In this document: positions 7,655 through 15,603 of the stretch, one piece after another | How positions within the stretch are numbered: the first letter of the stretch is position 1 | Layout of the letters: every line of letters begins with the position of its first letter | Source: Spirochaetia bacterium | Lineage (GTDB): Bacteria; Spirochaetota; Spirochaetia; Treponematales; Breznakiellaceae | Direction: 5' to 3' | Assembly: GCA_026002265.1 (NCBI GenBank) | Contig: BOBG01000012.1 | Location: forward strand, 1-33,382 | Length of the DNA: 33,382 bases | Program-made: the position numbers and the translations under genes | Notes under the pieces: generated by a model | What the model saw: the letters and a program-made list of their open reading frames with translations, nothing else | The model's database searches: none | Told to the model about the DNA's origin: nothing

Positions 7655-8518
7655 ATGATCGGAGCAAAAGCAACAAAACCACCTACCGGTTCAGATGAAA
7701 ATATCCTCTCCCAATATCTCCATGAGATAAACCGGATTCCGCTCTTGACGAGGGAAGAAGAGGACGAAGTAGCGCGCGCGGCTGCGGCCGGCGACCGGGC
7801 AGCAGTGGAAAAACTCGTGAATGCAAATCTGCGTTTTGTGGTCAATGTGGCAAAAAAATACCAAGGTCAAGGTTTGCCGCTGGCGGATCTCATCAGCGAA
7901 GGCAATATTGGATTACTCAATGCGGTTGAACGCTATGATGTCGATAAGGGCTATCATTTTATTTCTTATGCGGTGTGGTGGATCCGGCAGGCCATTCTCA
8001 AGGCGCTCTGCGAAAAATCCCGGATGATCCGGCTTCCCCTGAATCGAGCCAATGAACTCATACAGATCGAGCGGGCGCGGAAAGTGGTACAGGACAGCCG
8101 GAATGAGGAAGCAGAGGTCAACGAAATCGCTCACCTGCTTGGCATGGACGAGAATCATGTGAACGAGATTGTCAATATCAGCCGGGATTTAGTGTCATTA
8201 GAAAATTCCTATTATATGGATGGGGATTCTTCAATCAGCGATTTTATTCCGGATGATCATTACCAGTTACCGGATGACTACGCGGTACAAAACGCGCTCC
8301 GGGAAGATATTGATTCAGTGCTTGCGACTCTTAACCAAAAAGAGGCCGAAATTATCCGGTACCGGTTCGGGTTAGACGACCGGGCACGGCTCTCTTTAAA
8401 AGAAATCGGCGACCGATTCCATTTAACAAAAGAGCGGATTCGGCAGATCGAAAAAAAAGCTATTAAACGCCTTCAGCACCCATCTCGTCAACGGATTCTC
8501 GCGGGCTATGTCGCATGA
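7655..8518 (+). CDS. RNA polymerase sigma-70 factor, RpoD/RpoS-like (group 2)
   Basis: The 287-residue protein lacks region 1.1 and contains regions 1.2 (ILSQYLHEINRIPLLTREEE), 2 (NLRFVVNVAKKYQGQGLPLA, DLISEGNIGLLNAVERYD, YAVWWIRQAI), 3 and 4, ending in a helix-turn-helix (LSLKEIGDRFHLTKERIRQI). It directs core RNA polymerase to a set of promoters; the near-canonical region 2 suggests -10 boxes like those of the housekeeping factor. AAGGAG sits 6 nt before the ATG. It is transcribed alone, divergent from the TPR gene, and followed by a hairpin with a T-run. It lacks the long N-terminus of a primary sigma factor, so an alternative factor is more likely. Confidence 0.9.
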   Translation: MIGAKATKPPTGSDENILSQYLHEINRIPLLTREEEDEVARAAAAGDRAAVEKLVNANLRFVVNVAKKYQGQGLPLADLISEGNIGLLNAVERYDVDKGYHFISYAVWWIRQAILKALCEKSRMIRLPLNRANELIQIERARKVVQDSRNEEAEVNEIAHLLGMDENHVNEIVNISRDLVSLENSYYMDGDSSISDFIPDDHYQLPDDYAVQNALREDIDSVLATLNQKEAEIIRYRFGLDDRARLSLKEIGDRFHLTKERIRQIEKKAIKRLQHPSRQRILAGYVA

Positions 8519-8549
8519 TGTACCGGCGGATTCATTAACACTTTAACAT

Positions 8550-8588
8550 AAGGAAGGAGTGAAATTTTTTTCCTCTTTCCTTTTTTTT
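8550..8588 (+). terminator. Likely Rho-independent terminator after the sigma gene
   Basis: AAGGAAGG pairs imperfectly with CCTCTTTCCTT and is followed by a run of eight T. It lies 32 bp after the sigma-factor stop codon. Confidence 0.5.
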
Positions 8589-8622
8589 CTTAATTTCATG
8601 TCCATTTATTTTATTTGATCTC

Positions 8623-8651
8623 TTGTCCATTAGCTCTGCGGTTGCTATGAT
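8623..8651 (+). promoter_or_regulatory. Promoter for the Na/Pi cotransporter operon
   Basis: TTGTCC (8623-8628), 17-bp spacer, TATGAT (8646-8651). It gives a leader of about 40 nt, with GAGG 9 nt before the ATG at 8699. Confidence 0.5.
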
Positions 8652-8698
8652 AGCTTTGTTCAAGTAATGCAGCTTAAGCCCTACCGAGGATTTGAACG

Positions 8699-10402
8699 AT
8701 GGTATATGCCAGCATGGCCTTCCGTATACTTGGAAGTATCGGGTTATTTCTTTATGGAATGACGATATTGAGCGGCGGCATTCAGCAGACCGCTGGCGAC
8801 CGTATGCAGAAGGTACTCCGGCTTATGACGGGAAACCGTCTCACGGGTGTACTGACTGGCATGATTGTAACCGCGATCATCCAATCCTCATCTGCAACGA
8901 CTGTTATGGTTGTGTCTTTTGTGAGCGCCGGACTTTTGACTCTGACTCAATCCATCGGTGTCATCATGGGGGCGAATATCGGCACCACGATCACGGCGTG
9001 GATCGTTTCATGGATGGGATTTGCAGTGAGTCCGGCCGCGCTCGCCCTGCCGGCCATCGGCATCGGCATGATCCTCTACATGACCAAATGGAAATACCGG
9101 AACTTTGGAGAAGTACTCCTGGGTTTCGGTTTTGTCTTTTTGGGACTCGATTTTTTAACCAATTCTGTACCGACCATTGATCCGGACGCTTTTCCCTGGA
9201 TTGAATCTATTTCCGGCATGGGTTTCCTTTCAGTTTTGATCGGAACCGGACTCGGACTCCTGGTCACATTGATCGCGCACTCATCTGCCGCAACAACAGC
9301 GATTGCCATGGCTATGGCCCGGAACGGCGTTATTCAGTTTGATATTGCGGCCGCGATGATTCTCGGTGCAAATATTGGAACGACCATTGACGCAGCGCTC
9401 GCAGCCATCGGTGTAAACACAGCCGCAAAACGCGCCGCGCTCGTGCATATACTTTTTAATGTGATCGGAACGGTGTGGGCATTGATCTTCTTCCGGCCCC
9501 TCATTTCCCTGGTTGATCTGGTTACGCCCGGTCCTCTTGATGGAGACGGAATCACCGCTCACCTGGCGATGCTCCACACTGTTTTTAACGTTACAAACAC
9601 CCTTTTTTTCTTCCCATTCGTCAACCCCTTTGCCCAGCTCGTAAGTTTTTTGATCAAGGATAAATCAGCCGAATTGCCGGCCGGTGAAGAAGCGCCTTAC
9701 AAACTGGAGTATAAATCCGGCACGATTAATGATACACCGGAATGGAATGTGGTCCGGGCAGAAAAGGAAATCCGGGATATGGCCGGCTTCACTGCAATAA
9801 TGTACGCGGAGGTCCGGGACGCTATCTATGCGCTGCCGGATGCCACTGACAAGATAGCCTTTGTGGACCGGATAATAGAAAAAATGGCGCAAAAAGAAGC
9901 TCATGCCGATGATATTCGCGATGAATTGACCCGGTTTTTGATAGAATGTACCCGGCACCAGCAGCTTAGTCCCCATTTTGATGATCGAGTGACACATCTG
10001 CTCCGGATTGTAGCTGATTTGGAGGAAATGACTGACGATTGTCTGGGAATCTGTCATTTACTGGAACGGAGCGCGAAGAAAAATTTGATCTTTAGTCTTA
10101 AAGAAATGGATGCACTACAACCGTACATGAGTCTTGTTGAACATTTTTTAAGTTTTGTGCAGGAACATTTGGGGAAACCCCTCACCGAGGAGCAATCCGG
10201 GAAAGCCCATATGATGGAAGAACAGATCGTCAGTTTCCGGGACAGTCTCCGGAAAATGGGCCGGAAACGGATCGAAGCCGGGAAAGATGTCAAGACGGAA
10301 CTTCTTTTCATCGATCTGGTCCGGAGTATCGAAAAATTGGGAGATTTTTGTTATAATATTTCGGAATCACTCACCCGTGACCGTGCGCCGATCTGGTGGT
10401 AG
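8699..10402 (+). CDS. Na/phosphate cotransporter family protein with C-terminal PhoU-like domain
   Basis: The 567-residue protein has the internal repeat of the Na/Pi-cotransporter II family: QSSSATTVMVVSFVSAG and later HSSAATTAIAMAMARNG, each followed by a GANIGTT copy. About eight to nine membrane helices fill the first ~320 residues. The remaining ~220 residues are a soluble helical domain of PhoU type (RDELTRFLIECTRHQQL, LRIVADLEEMTDDCLGIC). It probably imports or exports phosphate with sodium at the inner membrane, the PhoU part serving regulation. The next gene starts on the base after its stop codon, implying translational coupling. Confidence 0.9.
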   Translation: MVYASMAFRILGSIGLFLYGMTILSGGIQQTAGDRMQKVLRLMTGNRLTGVLTGMIVTAIIQSSSATTVMVVSFVSAGLLTLTQSIGVIMGANIGTTITAWIVSWMGFAVSPAALALPAIGIGMILYMTKWKYRNFGEVLLGFGFVFLGLDFLTNSVPTIDPDAFPWIESISGMGFLSVLIGTGLGLLVTLIAHSSAATTAIAMAMARNGVIQFDIAAAMILGANIGTTIDAALAAIGVNTAAKRAALVHILFNVIGTVWALIFFRPLISLVDLVTPGPLDGDGITAHLAMLHTVFNVTNTLFFFPFVNPFAQLVSFLIKDKSAELPAGEEAPYKLEYKSGTINDTPEWNVVRAEKEIRDMAGFTAIMYAEVRDAIYALPDATDKIAFVDRIIEKMAQKEAHADDIRDELTRFLIECTRHQQLSPHFDDRVTHLLRIVADLEEMTDDCLGICHLLERSAKKNLIFSLKEMDALQPYMSLVEHFLSFVQEHLGKPLTEEQSGKAHMMEEQIVSFRDSLRKMGRKRIEAGKDVKTELLFIDLVRSIEKLGDFCYNISESLTRDRAPIWW

Positions 10403-11485
10403 ATGCACCTCACGGATCTTGTGCTCATTGTGGCATGTGCGGCCTTTTTCTACGGAATCCTTCCCCTTGCAGGTATGCTCGCACGCCGGCGCCAGTGGAA
10501 AATATTCCGGCAGCATTTTGACGATCTCCGTCTCTACCCCTTTCTCGAATACCGGAATTTCCAAAATCCACCCGGATCGGTGTACCGGTTCACCGGCGGT
10601 TTTGAATCGGTGACGGATACCCGGATACTGTGGATCCGGAGCAAAACGCTCACCATACCGATTTCTCTTGACAACGCAAGTATTTATCTTTTTCCGCAGT
10701 CGGCTGGAGAGCCCCCGCAGCGGATCCGATGGGATCACATTTCCATGCTCACTCAAGGGGCAAAAGTCTTTGTCGGCGGTCAACTTCAAGAACAAAAAGG
10801 ACAACGCATCTTTGCAGCCACCGAGGAACAGCCCCTCATCATCATTTTTTACGAGGGAAATGACCGGGAACTTACGCCCCAGGTGATTCAATCCGGGCGT
10901 TACAAAACTGAATATTGGAATACAATTACACCGTACGCAGTTGTCTGCGGGGCATTTACCCAGTTGATCATCGCGCTCTTCTTTATCCGCCGGCCCGCGT
11001 TCCGGCTGACATCGATCACAGCTTTTATCGCCATGTGGGCTCCGCTCATCCCCTTTATTCCTCCCGGAATTCTGTCAACAATTTTGTACCGGTGGATGTG
11101 GCGGCGATCCCGGATCTTCCGGTCGTACCGTGACATGATTCGGCTTCCCCTTAAATACACCCTAAACAACCGGCTTCCCAACGGAGAACCCTACTGCATG
11201 ATCCGCAGTAAAACATGTCCGGATTCGGTACCGCTTTTCATTCCTATCATTTCGACTCGTAATGTACCGGAATGGTATATTGTCGGAGTTGATTCCGGCG
11301 GACCGTATCCGGCAGAACCGAGCGATTGTTCCGCACCTTATGGTGCATTACCGGGAAATCCGGAGCTAATGTCCAAACGTTATGACTGGTGGGCATTGTG
11401 GCTGGAAGTAGCCGCATGGATTCTTTTTGCCGCGGGAATCATAGTAAATATCGCATTTATCTGGTTAGTACTCCGGCTTTTATAA
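10403..11485 (+). CDS. Unknown membrane protein coupled to the Na/Pi cotransporter
   Basis: I do not recognise this 360-residue protein. An N-terminal membrane helix (about residues 4-26) is followed by a ~150-residue soluble region with aromatic and basic segments (TRILWIRSKTLTIPISLDN), two helices around residues 173-220 (AVVCGAFTQLIIALFFI, ITAFIAMWAPLIPFIPPGI), a second soluble region, and a C-terminal helix (WILFAAGIIVNIAFIWLVL). The start abuts the previous stop (TAG-ATG), so it is co-translated with the transporter and may be a partner of it. Base usage matches the host. Confidence 0.75.
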   Translation: MHLTDLVLIVACAAFFYGILPLAGMLARRRQWKIFRQHFDDLRLYPFLEYRNFQNPPGSVYRFTGGFESVTDTRILWIRSKTLTIPISLDNASIYLFPQSAGEPPQRIRWDHISMLTQGAKVFVGGQLQEQKGQRIFAATEEQPLIIIFYEGNDRELTPQVIQSGRYKTEYWNTITPYAVVCGAFTQLIIALFFIRRPAFRLTSITAFIAMWAPLIPFIPPGILSTILYRWMWRRSRIFRSYRDMIRLPLKYTLNNRLPNGEPYCMIRSKTCPDSVPLFIPIISTRNVPEWYIVGVDSGGPYPAEPSDCSAPYGALPGNPELMSKRYDWWALWLEVAAWILFAAGIIVNIAFIWLVLRLL

Positions 11486-11540
11486 AAAATCTCTTTTCTC
11501 AAACAGTTAAAACGTTATGCGAAATGCTCCATGAAATTTG

Positions 11541-11569
11541 TTGACAAAATAATAAAAATATAATATACT
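11541..11569 (+). promoter_or_regulatory. Strong promoter of the inverted-repeat-flanked gene
   Basis: TTGACA (11541-11546), exactly 17 bp, TATACT (11564-11569), ending 9 nt before the ATG at 11579. The predicted start of transcription is within 1-3 nt of the ATG. Confidence 0.75.
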
Positions 11570-11578
11570 GGAATTGAT

Positions 11579-12274
11579 ATGGAACGTGGAACAAAAAACG
11601 AATTAATACGGACAATACTTATTATACCAATAACGTTTTTGTCAATATTTTTGTCTTATAATTTATGTACATTTATAATATTTACGCAAAGGGAAATACT
11701 TTTTAAAAATAGTATTCTAATAACATCATTAGGATTAGACTATTCTTTTACAATATTTGCTATATTGATATTTTACATTTTAAGCAATATTATATCCTTA
11801 ATTATTGAAATTAAAAAATTTTACCCAGATATTACTAAACGAGTAAAAAAAATAGTATTACCATTTTTTATATTATTGTTATTAGTGGCAATGAATATAA
11901 TGCATTATATTAGAATTGACGATACGGATATATATTATAACAGATTATTATCCATTAAAGAAATGAATATAAACTTTAATAAAATACAATCAGTAGAAAT
12001 ATATGCTGCTAGAAAAAGAAACTCAACAAGACATAAATCATATTATTTTAGCCCAGTAATGGATATAAAAACAATTAATACAAAAATTGATGTTTGGAGA
12101 GGCGGTAGATTTGGTGCGCCGAAGAATGGTGAAATAATACATTTTTTAAATATTCTAAAAGAAAATCATATTACCATAAATATAAATAATAATTTTAATA
12201 ATGAAATGGTTAGATTGTTAAATAGACGCAAGGATCGCAGTGAAATTATAAAAATTTTTAACTTTAGTAAATAA
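11579..12274 (+). CDS. Unknown AT-rich membrane protein, probable cargo gene
   Basis: The 231-residue product has three hydrophobic helices in the first ~115 residues (IRTILIIPITFLSIFLSYNL, YSFTIFAILIFYILSNIISLI, IVLPFFILLLLVAMNIM). A basic, asparagine-rich soluble C-terminal half follows (INFNKIQSVEIYAARKRNST). It resembles small PH-like membrane proteins in layout only; I assign no function. The gene is far more AT-rich than its neighbours, uses AAA, ATA and AAT codons heavily, and contains no CCGG, unlike the host genes, which points to transfer. It has a near-consensus promoter and no Shine-Dalgarno sequence. The inverted repeats lie 45 bp before the start and 10 bp after the stop. Confidence 0.75.
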   Translation: MERGTKNELIRTILIIPITFLSIFLSYNLCTFIIFTQREILFKNSILITSLGLDYSFTIFAILIFYILSNIISLIIEIKKFYPDITKRVKKIVLPFFILLLLVAMNIMHYIRIDDTDIYYNRLLSIKEMNINFNKIQSVEIYAARKRNSTRHKSYYFSPVMDIKTINTKIDVWRGGRFGAPKNGEIIHFLNILKENHITININNNFNNEMVRLLNRRKDRSEIIKIFNFSK

Positions 12275-12308
12275 AATATGGTAACATGGGGCATTTCGCA
12301 TAACATAT

Positions 12309-12372
12309 AGTTTACGCTGCGCCGTAGCGGAGAAAAAACACAGTTATCGCACCATAAAAAATGTCGTAAACT
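12309..12372. repeat. Palindromic segment between the AT-rich gene and the tandem array
   Basis: AGTTTACG (12309-12316) is the exact inverse of CGTAAACT (12365-12372), and between them CGCTGCGCCGTAGCG (12315-12329) can fold as a small hairpin. The segment fills the gap between the right inverted repeat and the first array unit. Confidence 0.5.
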
Positions 12373-12382
12373 TTTCACGGTC

Positions 12383-13433
12383 CACGAATGTCACAAATAT
12401 CCACGAATAAAATGACTATACAATACCGGATTTTCGTTTCAATCAGCCGACTGTGGGGACAGACCTCCATATTTCTTTACATCGTAACGATATATTCGGG
12501 GTCAGACCTCGATCTGTTTTTCTCAAACAGTGTGATACTAAATGAAGAGGTGTGTCACGAATGTCACAAATATCCACGAATAAAATGACTATACAATGCC
12601 GGGTTTTCGTTTCAACCAGCCGATTGTGGGGACAGACCTCCGTATTTCTTTACATTGTAACGATATATTTGGGGTCAGACCTCGATCTGTTTTTCTCAAA
12701 CAGTATGATACTAAATGAAGATGCATACCACGAATGTCACAAATATCCACGAATAAAATGACTATACAATGCCGGATTTTCGTTTCAATCAGCCGACTGT
12801 AGGGACAGACCTCCGTATTTCTTTACATTGTAACGATATATTCGGGGTCAGACCTCGATCTGTTTTTCTCAAACAGTATGATACTAAATGAAGAGGTATG
12901 CCACGAATGTCACAAATATCCACGAATAAAATGACTATACAATGCCGGGTTTTCGTTTCAATCAGCCGACTGTGGGGACAGACCTCCGTATTTTTTTACA
13001 TTGTAACGATATATTCGGGGTCAGACCTCGATCTGTTTTTCTCAAACAGTGTGATACTAAATGAAGATGTATGCCACGAATGTCACAAATATCCACGAAT
13101 AAAATGACTATACAATACCGGGTTTTCGTTTCAATCAGCCGACTGTGGGGACAGACCTCCATATTTCTTTACATCGTAACGATATATTCGGGGTCAGACC
13201 TCGATCTGTTTTCTCAAACAGTGTGATACTAAATGAAGAGGCGTGTCACGAATGTCACAAATATCCACGAATAAAATGACTATACAATACCGGGTTTTCG
13301 TTTCAATCAGCCGACTGTGGGGACAGACCTCCGTATTTCTTTACATTGTAACGATATATTCGGGGTCAGACCTCGATCTGTTTTTCTCAAACAGTGTGAT
13401 ACTAAATGAAGATGCATACCACGAATGTCACAC
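12383..13433 (+). repeat. 173-bp tandem array, six full units and a stub
   Basis: Units begin with CACGAATGTCAC at 12383, 12556, 12729, 12902, 13075 and 13247; a cut seventh begins at 13420. The period is 173 bp, with one unit of 172 bp after loss of a T. Differences between units are few, so the expansion is recent. Each unit holds a complete two-motif REP-like element, a TTACA-T-TGTAA palindrome in its spacer, and a CTGTTT/AAACAG hairpin just after it. Each also opens a frame of about 66-93 codons, but unit 3 has a stop (TAG 12800-12802) and unit 5 the 1-nt deletion, so coding is unlikely. Of the rest of 12275-13570, 12275-12382 holds the right repeat arm and a palindromic segment, and 13434-13570 a motif relic and the carD promoter. 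Confidence 0.95.
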
Positions 13434-13437
13434 GAAG

Positions 13438-13451
13438 AGGGACAGACCTCG
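13438..13451 (+). repeat. Second collapsed motif relic at the array end
   Basis: AGGGACAGACCTCG follows directly on the truncated seventh unit. It carries one motif without the hairpin and partner motif, as at 7566. Confidence 0.5.
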
Positions 13452-13553
13452 CCCTGCTTCCGGTGGTAGCTCCACAACTCATCAGCACATCCGGATTCAG
13501 AGTGCCGTGCCACATGGTACATAATCAGTCGTCTAGCAAAAAGTGTTTTTTTA

Positions 13554-13562
13554 TGATATAAT
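13554..13562 (+). promoter_or_regulatory. Extended -10 promoter of carD
   Basis: TG-A-TATAAT (13554-13562) is a perfect extended -10, 8 nt before the ATG at 13571. No good -35 is visible, which fits the extended -10 class. Confidence 0.6.
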
Positions 13563-13570
13563 TCCGGATT

Positions 13571-14134
13571 ATGGATAGTCAAGCCGAGACGAGCGGAATT
13601 GCCGCCGAGTTTTGTATTGGTCAAAAAATCGTGTATCCCAGTCAGGGAGTCGGGATAATTCAAAATATCGTGGAAAAACAATTTAAATTGGAAAAAATTC
13701 CCTACTATGTTATTTACCTAGAAGTAACTGACATGACAATCATGATGCCGATATCAAAAGCTCTTGAGCTGGGGATACGCGCCATTGTGAGTCCGGAATA
13801 TGCGGAACAGGCTTTGCAGCTGATCGGCGAAGCATTCGATCCAATACCTTCTGATTGGAAATTACGTTATCAGATGAATTACGATCTCCTCAAAAAAGGA
13901 AGCATTCTTGACATTGCCATGATCGTCAGATCGCTTTTTCACCGGAGTCAGGTGAAAGATTTGCCGATTCAAGAACGTAAACTCTACGATTCTGCGTTTA
14001 AATTACTCGAAGACGAGGTTGCCTCCTCACTGCAAAAACCAAAAGAGGAAATTAATGCGTTGATTTGGTCCCGGCTGACTCCACAAGCCGATCAACCCGA
14101 TCAAGTTGTTCAAATCGATGAGCAGCAAGAATAG
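13571..14134 (+). CDS. CarD/CdnL-family transcription factor
   Basis: The 187-residue protein begins with the RNA-polymerase-interacting CarD_N/TRCF-like domain (about residues 13-75, CIGQKIVYPSQGVGIIQNI). A helical C-terminal domain follows, with the wedge tryptophan in PSDWKLRYQMNYDLLKKG (Trp96). Family members bind the beta subunit of RNA polymerase and stabilise open complexes at many promoters. The start has no Shine-Dalgarno sequence; the extended -10 lies 8 nt upstream, so the mRNA is predicted to be leaderless. ispD overlaps its 3' end by 17 bp, forming an operon. Family call is firm; whether it activates its own leaderless class of promoters is speculation. Confidence 0.93.
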   Translation: MDSQAETSGIAAEFCIGQKIVYPSQGVGIIQNIVEKQFKLEKIPYYVIYLEVTDMTIMMPISKALELGIRAIVSPEYAEQALQLIGEAFDPIPSDWKLRYQMNYDLLKKGSILDIAMIVRSLFHRSQVKDLPIQERKLYDSAFKLLEDEVASSLQKPKEEINALIWSRLTPQADQPDQVVQIDEQQE

Positions 14135-14810
14135 GGTAACACTAATCATCTGTGCGGCCGGTTCCTCGTCCCGTATGCATGGTGTAAAAAAAGAATGGCA
14201 CCCGATGCCGGATCGCCCGATGAGTGTTCTGGGTGCCGCTGTACATGCATTTATGCAATCGAACCGGATTCAGAGCATTGTCATTAGTGTACCAGAACAT
14301 GGCGAGGCTGATGCCCTGCGTGCCCTTGATCCGTCCGGATCCATGCTTCCCCAGCTTGTCACCGGCGGTTCCACCCGTCAAGAATCCGTGTTCCGGGCAC
14401 TTTCCTCATTGAGCGATGATCCGCCGAGTTATGTACTGATTCATGACGGAGCGCGTCCATGGGTTGATAGCGCATTGATCGGCCGGGTTTTGGACGCAAC
14501 AATGCAGTACAACGCTGCGATTCCGGTGATTCCCCTCAGTGATAGCCCCAAGGAACTTGATGATTCCGGCTTTATTCTCCAGCATCTCACGCGTTCACGG
14601 ATTATGCTCGCGCAAACTCCTCAAGGTTTTAGATTTCCGGATATTCTCCATGCCCACGAAATGGCAGTGCGCGACAATAAAAACACTTACACTGATGATG
14701 CAGAAGTGTGGGGAGACTATATCGGTCCTGTTGCAACGGTACCCGGTTCCGCCCAGAACCGGAAGATCACTGTTCCGGAAGATATAAATCTTTATTCTGT
14801 AGTAAGTTAG
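14118..14810 (+). CDS. ispD: 2-C-methyl-D-erythritol 4-phosphate cytidylyltransferase
   Basis: This enzyme couples CTP to MEP in the non-mevalonate isoprenoid pathway. The 230-residue product shows the nucleotide-binding start ICAAGSSSRMHGVKKEW, followed by LVTGGSTRQESVFRAL, VLIHDGARPWVDSALI, AQTPQGFRF and TDDAEVWGDY. I choose the ATG at 14118; the TTG at 14106 only adds residues. It overlaps carD by 17 bp without an obvious Shine-Dalgarno sequence, so coupling is likely. Its last 44 bp overlap the convergent nucleotidyltransferase gene. ispF, often adjacent, is not in the window. Confidence 0.95.
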   Translation: MSSKNRVTLIICAAGSSSRMHGVKKEWHPMPDRPMSVLGAAVHAFMQSNRIQSIVISVPEHGEADALRALDPSGSMLPQLVTGGSTRQESVFRALSSLSDDPPSYVLIHDGARPWVDSALIGRVLDATMQYNAAIPVIPLSDSPKELDDSGFILQHLTRSRIMLAQTPQGFRFPDILHAHEMAVRDNKNTYTDDAEVWGDYIGPVATVPGSAQNRKITVPEDINLYSVVS

Positions 14811-15588
14811 TTTTTTCACTATGTTCTATTATTTTTACAAGTCCGTCTTCTAATAATCCTTGTTTCGGCTTATTTCTGGGGTTAAATCCATGTATATTTT
14901 CTTCCAGGTGTTTTATGTTTTTTTCTATAAAATGATTTATTATTTCTATTTTTGATTCCATTCCCATTTCTACTCCAGATTTTTTCTTCATTAATAATTC
15001 ATTGATTCTATGTAATAATTCTTTATTATCAACTTGTGTTAATAATGTTTCAAAGGGCAGCGGAGGCGGTTCATTCTTTGATTCTATCCATAAACAAGCC
15101 AACACCGGACGCAGTACATAAAAATATTTTTTCACTTTTACTTTATCTGTTTGTAAAAACTCTCCAAAATTTCCTTTTGCCATGTGTAAATAATGATAAA
15201 TTGAAGAAAGCGGTGAAAAATATTCTTTCGACAATGCTTCCATGATAGTATAAAAATATGTATCTTTGTAATAAATAATCTGGGATTTTAACCATTCAAA
15301 TAATACTGGATTCGATTTATTCATTAAGAATAATGCCTTCCGCAAATCCCAACCGGAATAATCAAATTCATCGGTTATAGGATATTCAATGACATCTCGT
15401 TTCGGGAGTATATTTAAATACCAATTCTTTTGATGAACATAAATAAACCGGACATCATAATCACTATCAGTAGATTCAAAACCCCATGCTCTTGAACCGG
15501 ATTCTACTGCGTATAATATTGTAACATCATGTTCATGTTCTATAGCTATCAATTTATTGGCGATAGTTTCAATGATTTCATTTTTCAT
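14767..15588 (-). CDS. Predicted nucleotidyltransferase of the YcgL/RlaP type (PF10127-like)
   Basis: The 273-residue protein has a polymerase-beta-type nucleotidyltransferase core: AVESGSRAWGFESTDSDYDVRFIYV, with GSRAWG at 31-36 and the metal-binding pair at Asp43 and Asp45. A helical C-terminal domain follows (EEDs as in LFEWLKSQIIYYKD). The substrate is unknown; some relatives are linked to RNA repair. The gene is AT-rich with only about four CCGG words, suggesting acquisition. It starts 15 nt after the cyclase stop with no Shine-Dalgarno sequence. Its last ~14 codons lie antisense to the ispD end, so the C-terminus may have been created by insertion next to ispD. Confidence 0.8.
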   Translation of the reverse strand: MKNEIIETIANKLIAIEHEHDVTILYAVESGSRAWGFESTDSDYDVRFIYVHQKNWYLNILPKRDVIEYPITDEFDYSGWDLRKALFLMNKSNPVLFEWLKSQIIYYKDTYFYTIMEALSKEYFSPLSSIYHYLHMAKGNFGEFLQTDKVKVKKYFYVLRPVLACLWIESKNEPPPLPFETLLTQVDNKELLHRINELLMKKKSGVEMGMESKIEIINHFIEKNIKHLEENIHGFNPRNKPKQGLLEDGLVKIIEHSEKTNLLQNKDLYLPEQ

Positions 15589-15603
15589 AATTTTTTAGTC
15601 TGG

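Larger units (their letters stand above)
11514..12304. mobile_element. AT-rich gene flanked by 20-bp inverted repeats
   Basis: The left arm 11514-11533 (begins GTTATGCGAAATG) and right arm 12285-12304 (ends CATTTCGCATAAC) are inverted copies with 19 of 20 positions matching. They enclose a single AT-rich gene with its own promoter. No transposase lies inside, and I see no clear target-site duplication. It resembles a non-autonomous, cargo-carrying element that relied on an enzyme supplied elsewhere. The alternative is a pair of unrelated palindromic regulatory sites. Confidence 0.5.

Noticed and set aside
12383..13433. CRISPR-like array
   Set aside because: The whole 173-bp unit repeats; there are no short repeats with unique spacers and no cas genes.
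12388..13524. Family of repeated 66-93-codon ORFs in the array
   Set aside because: Unit 3 has an internal TAG, another unit has a 1-nt deletion, and the period of 173 is not a multiple of three; no Shine-Dalgarno sequence.
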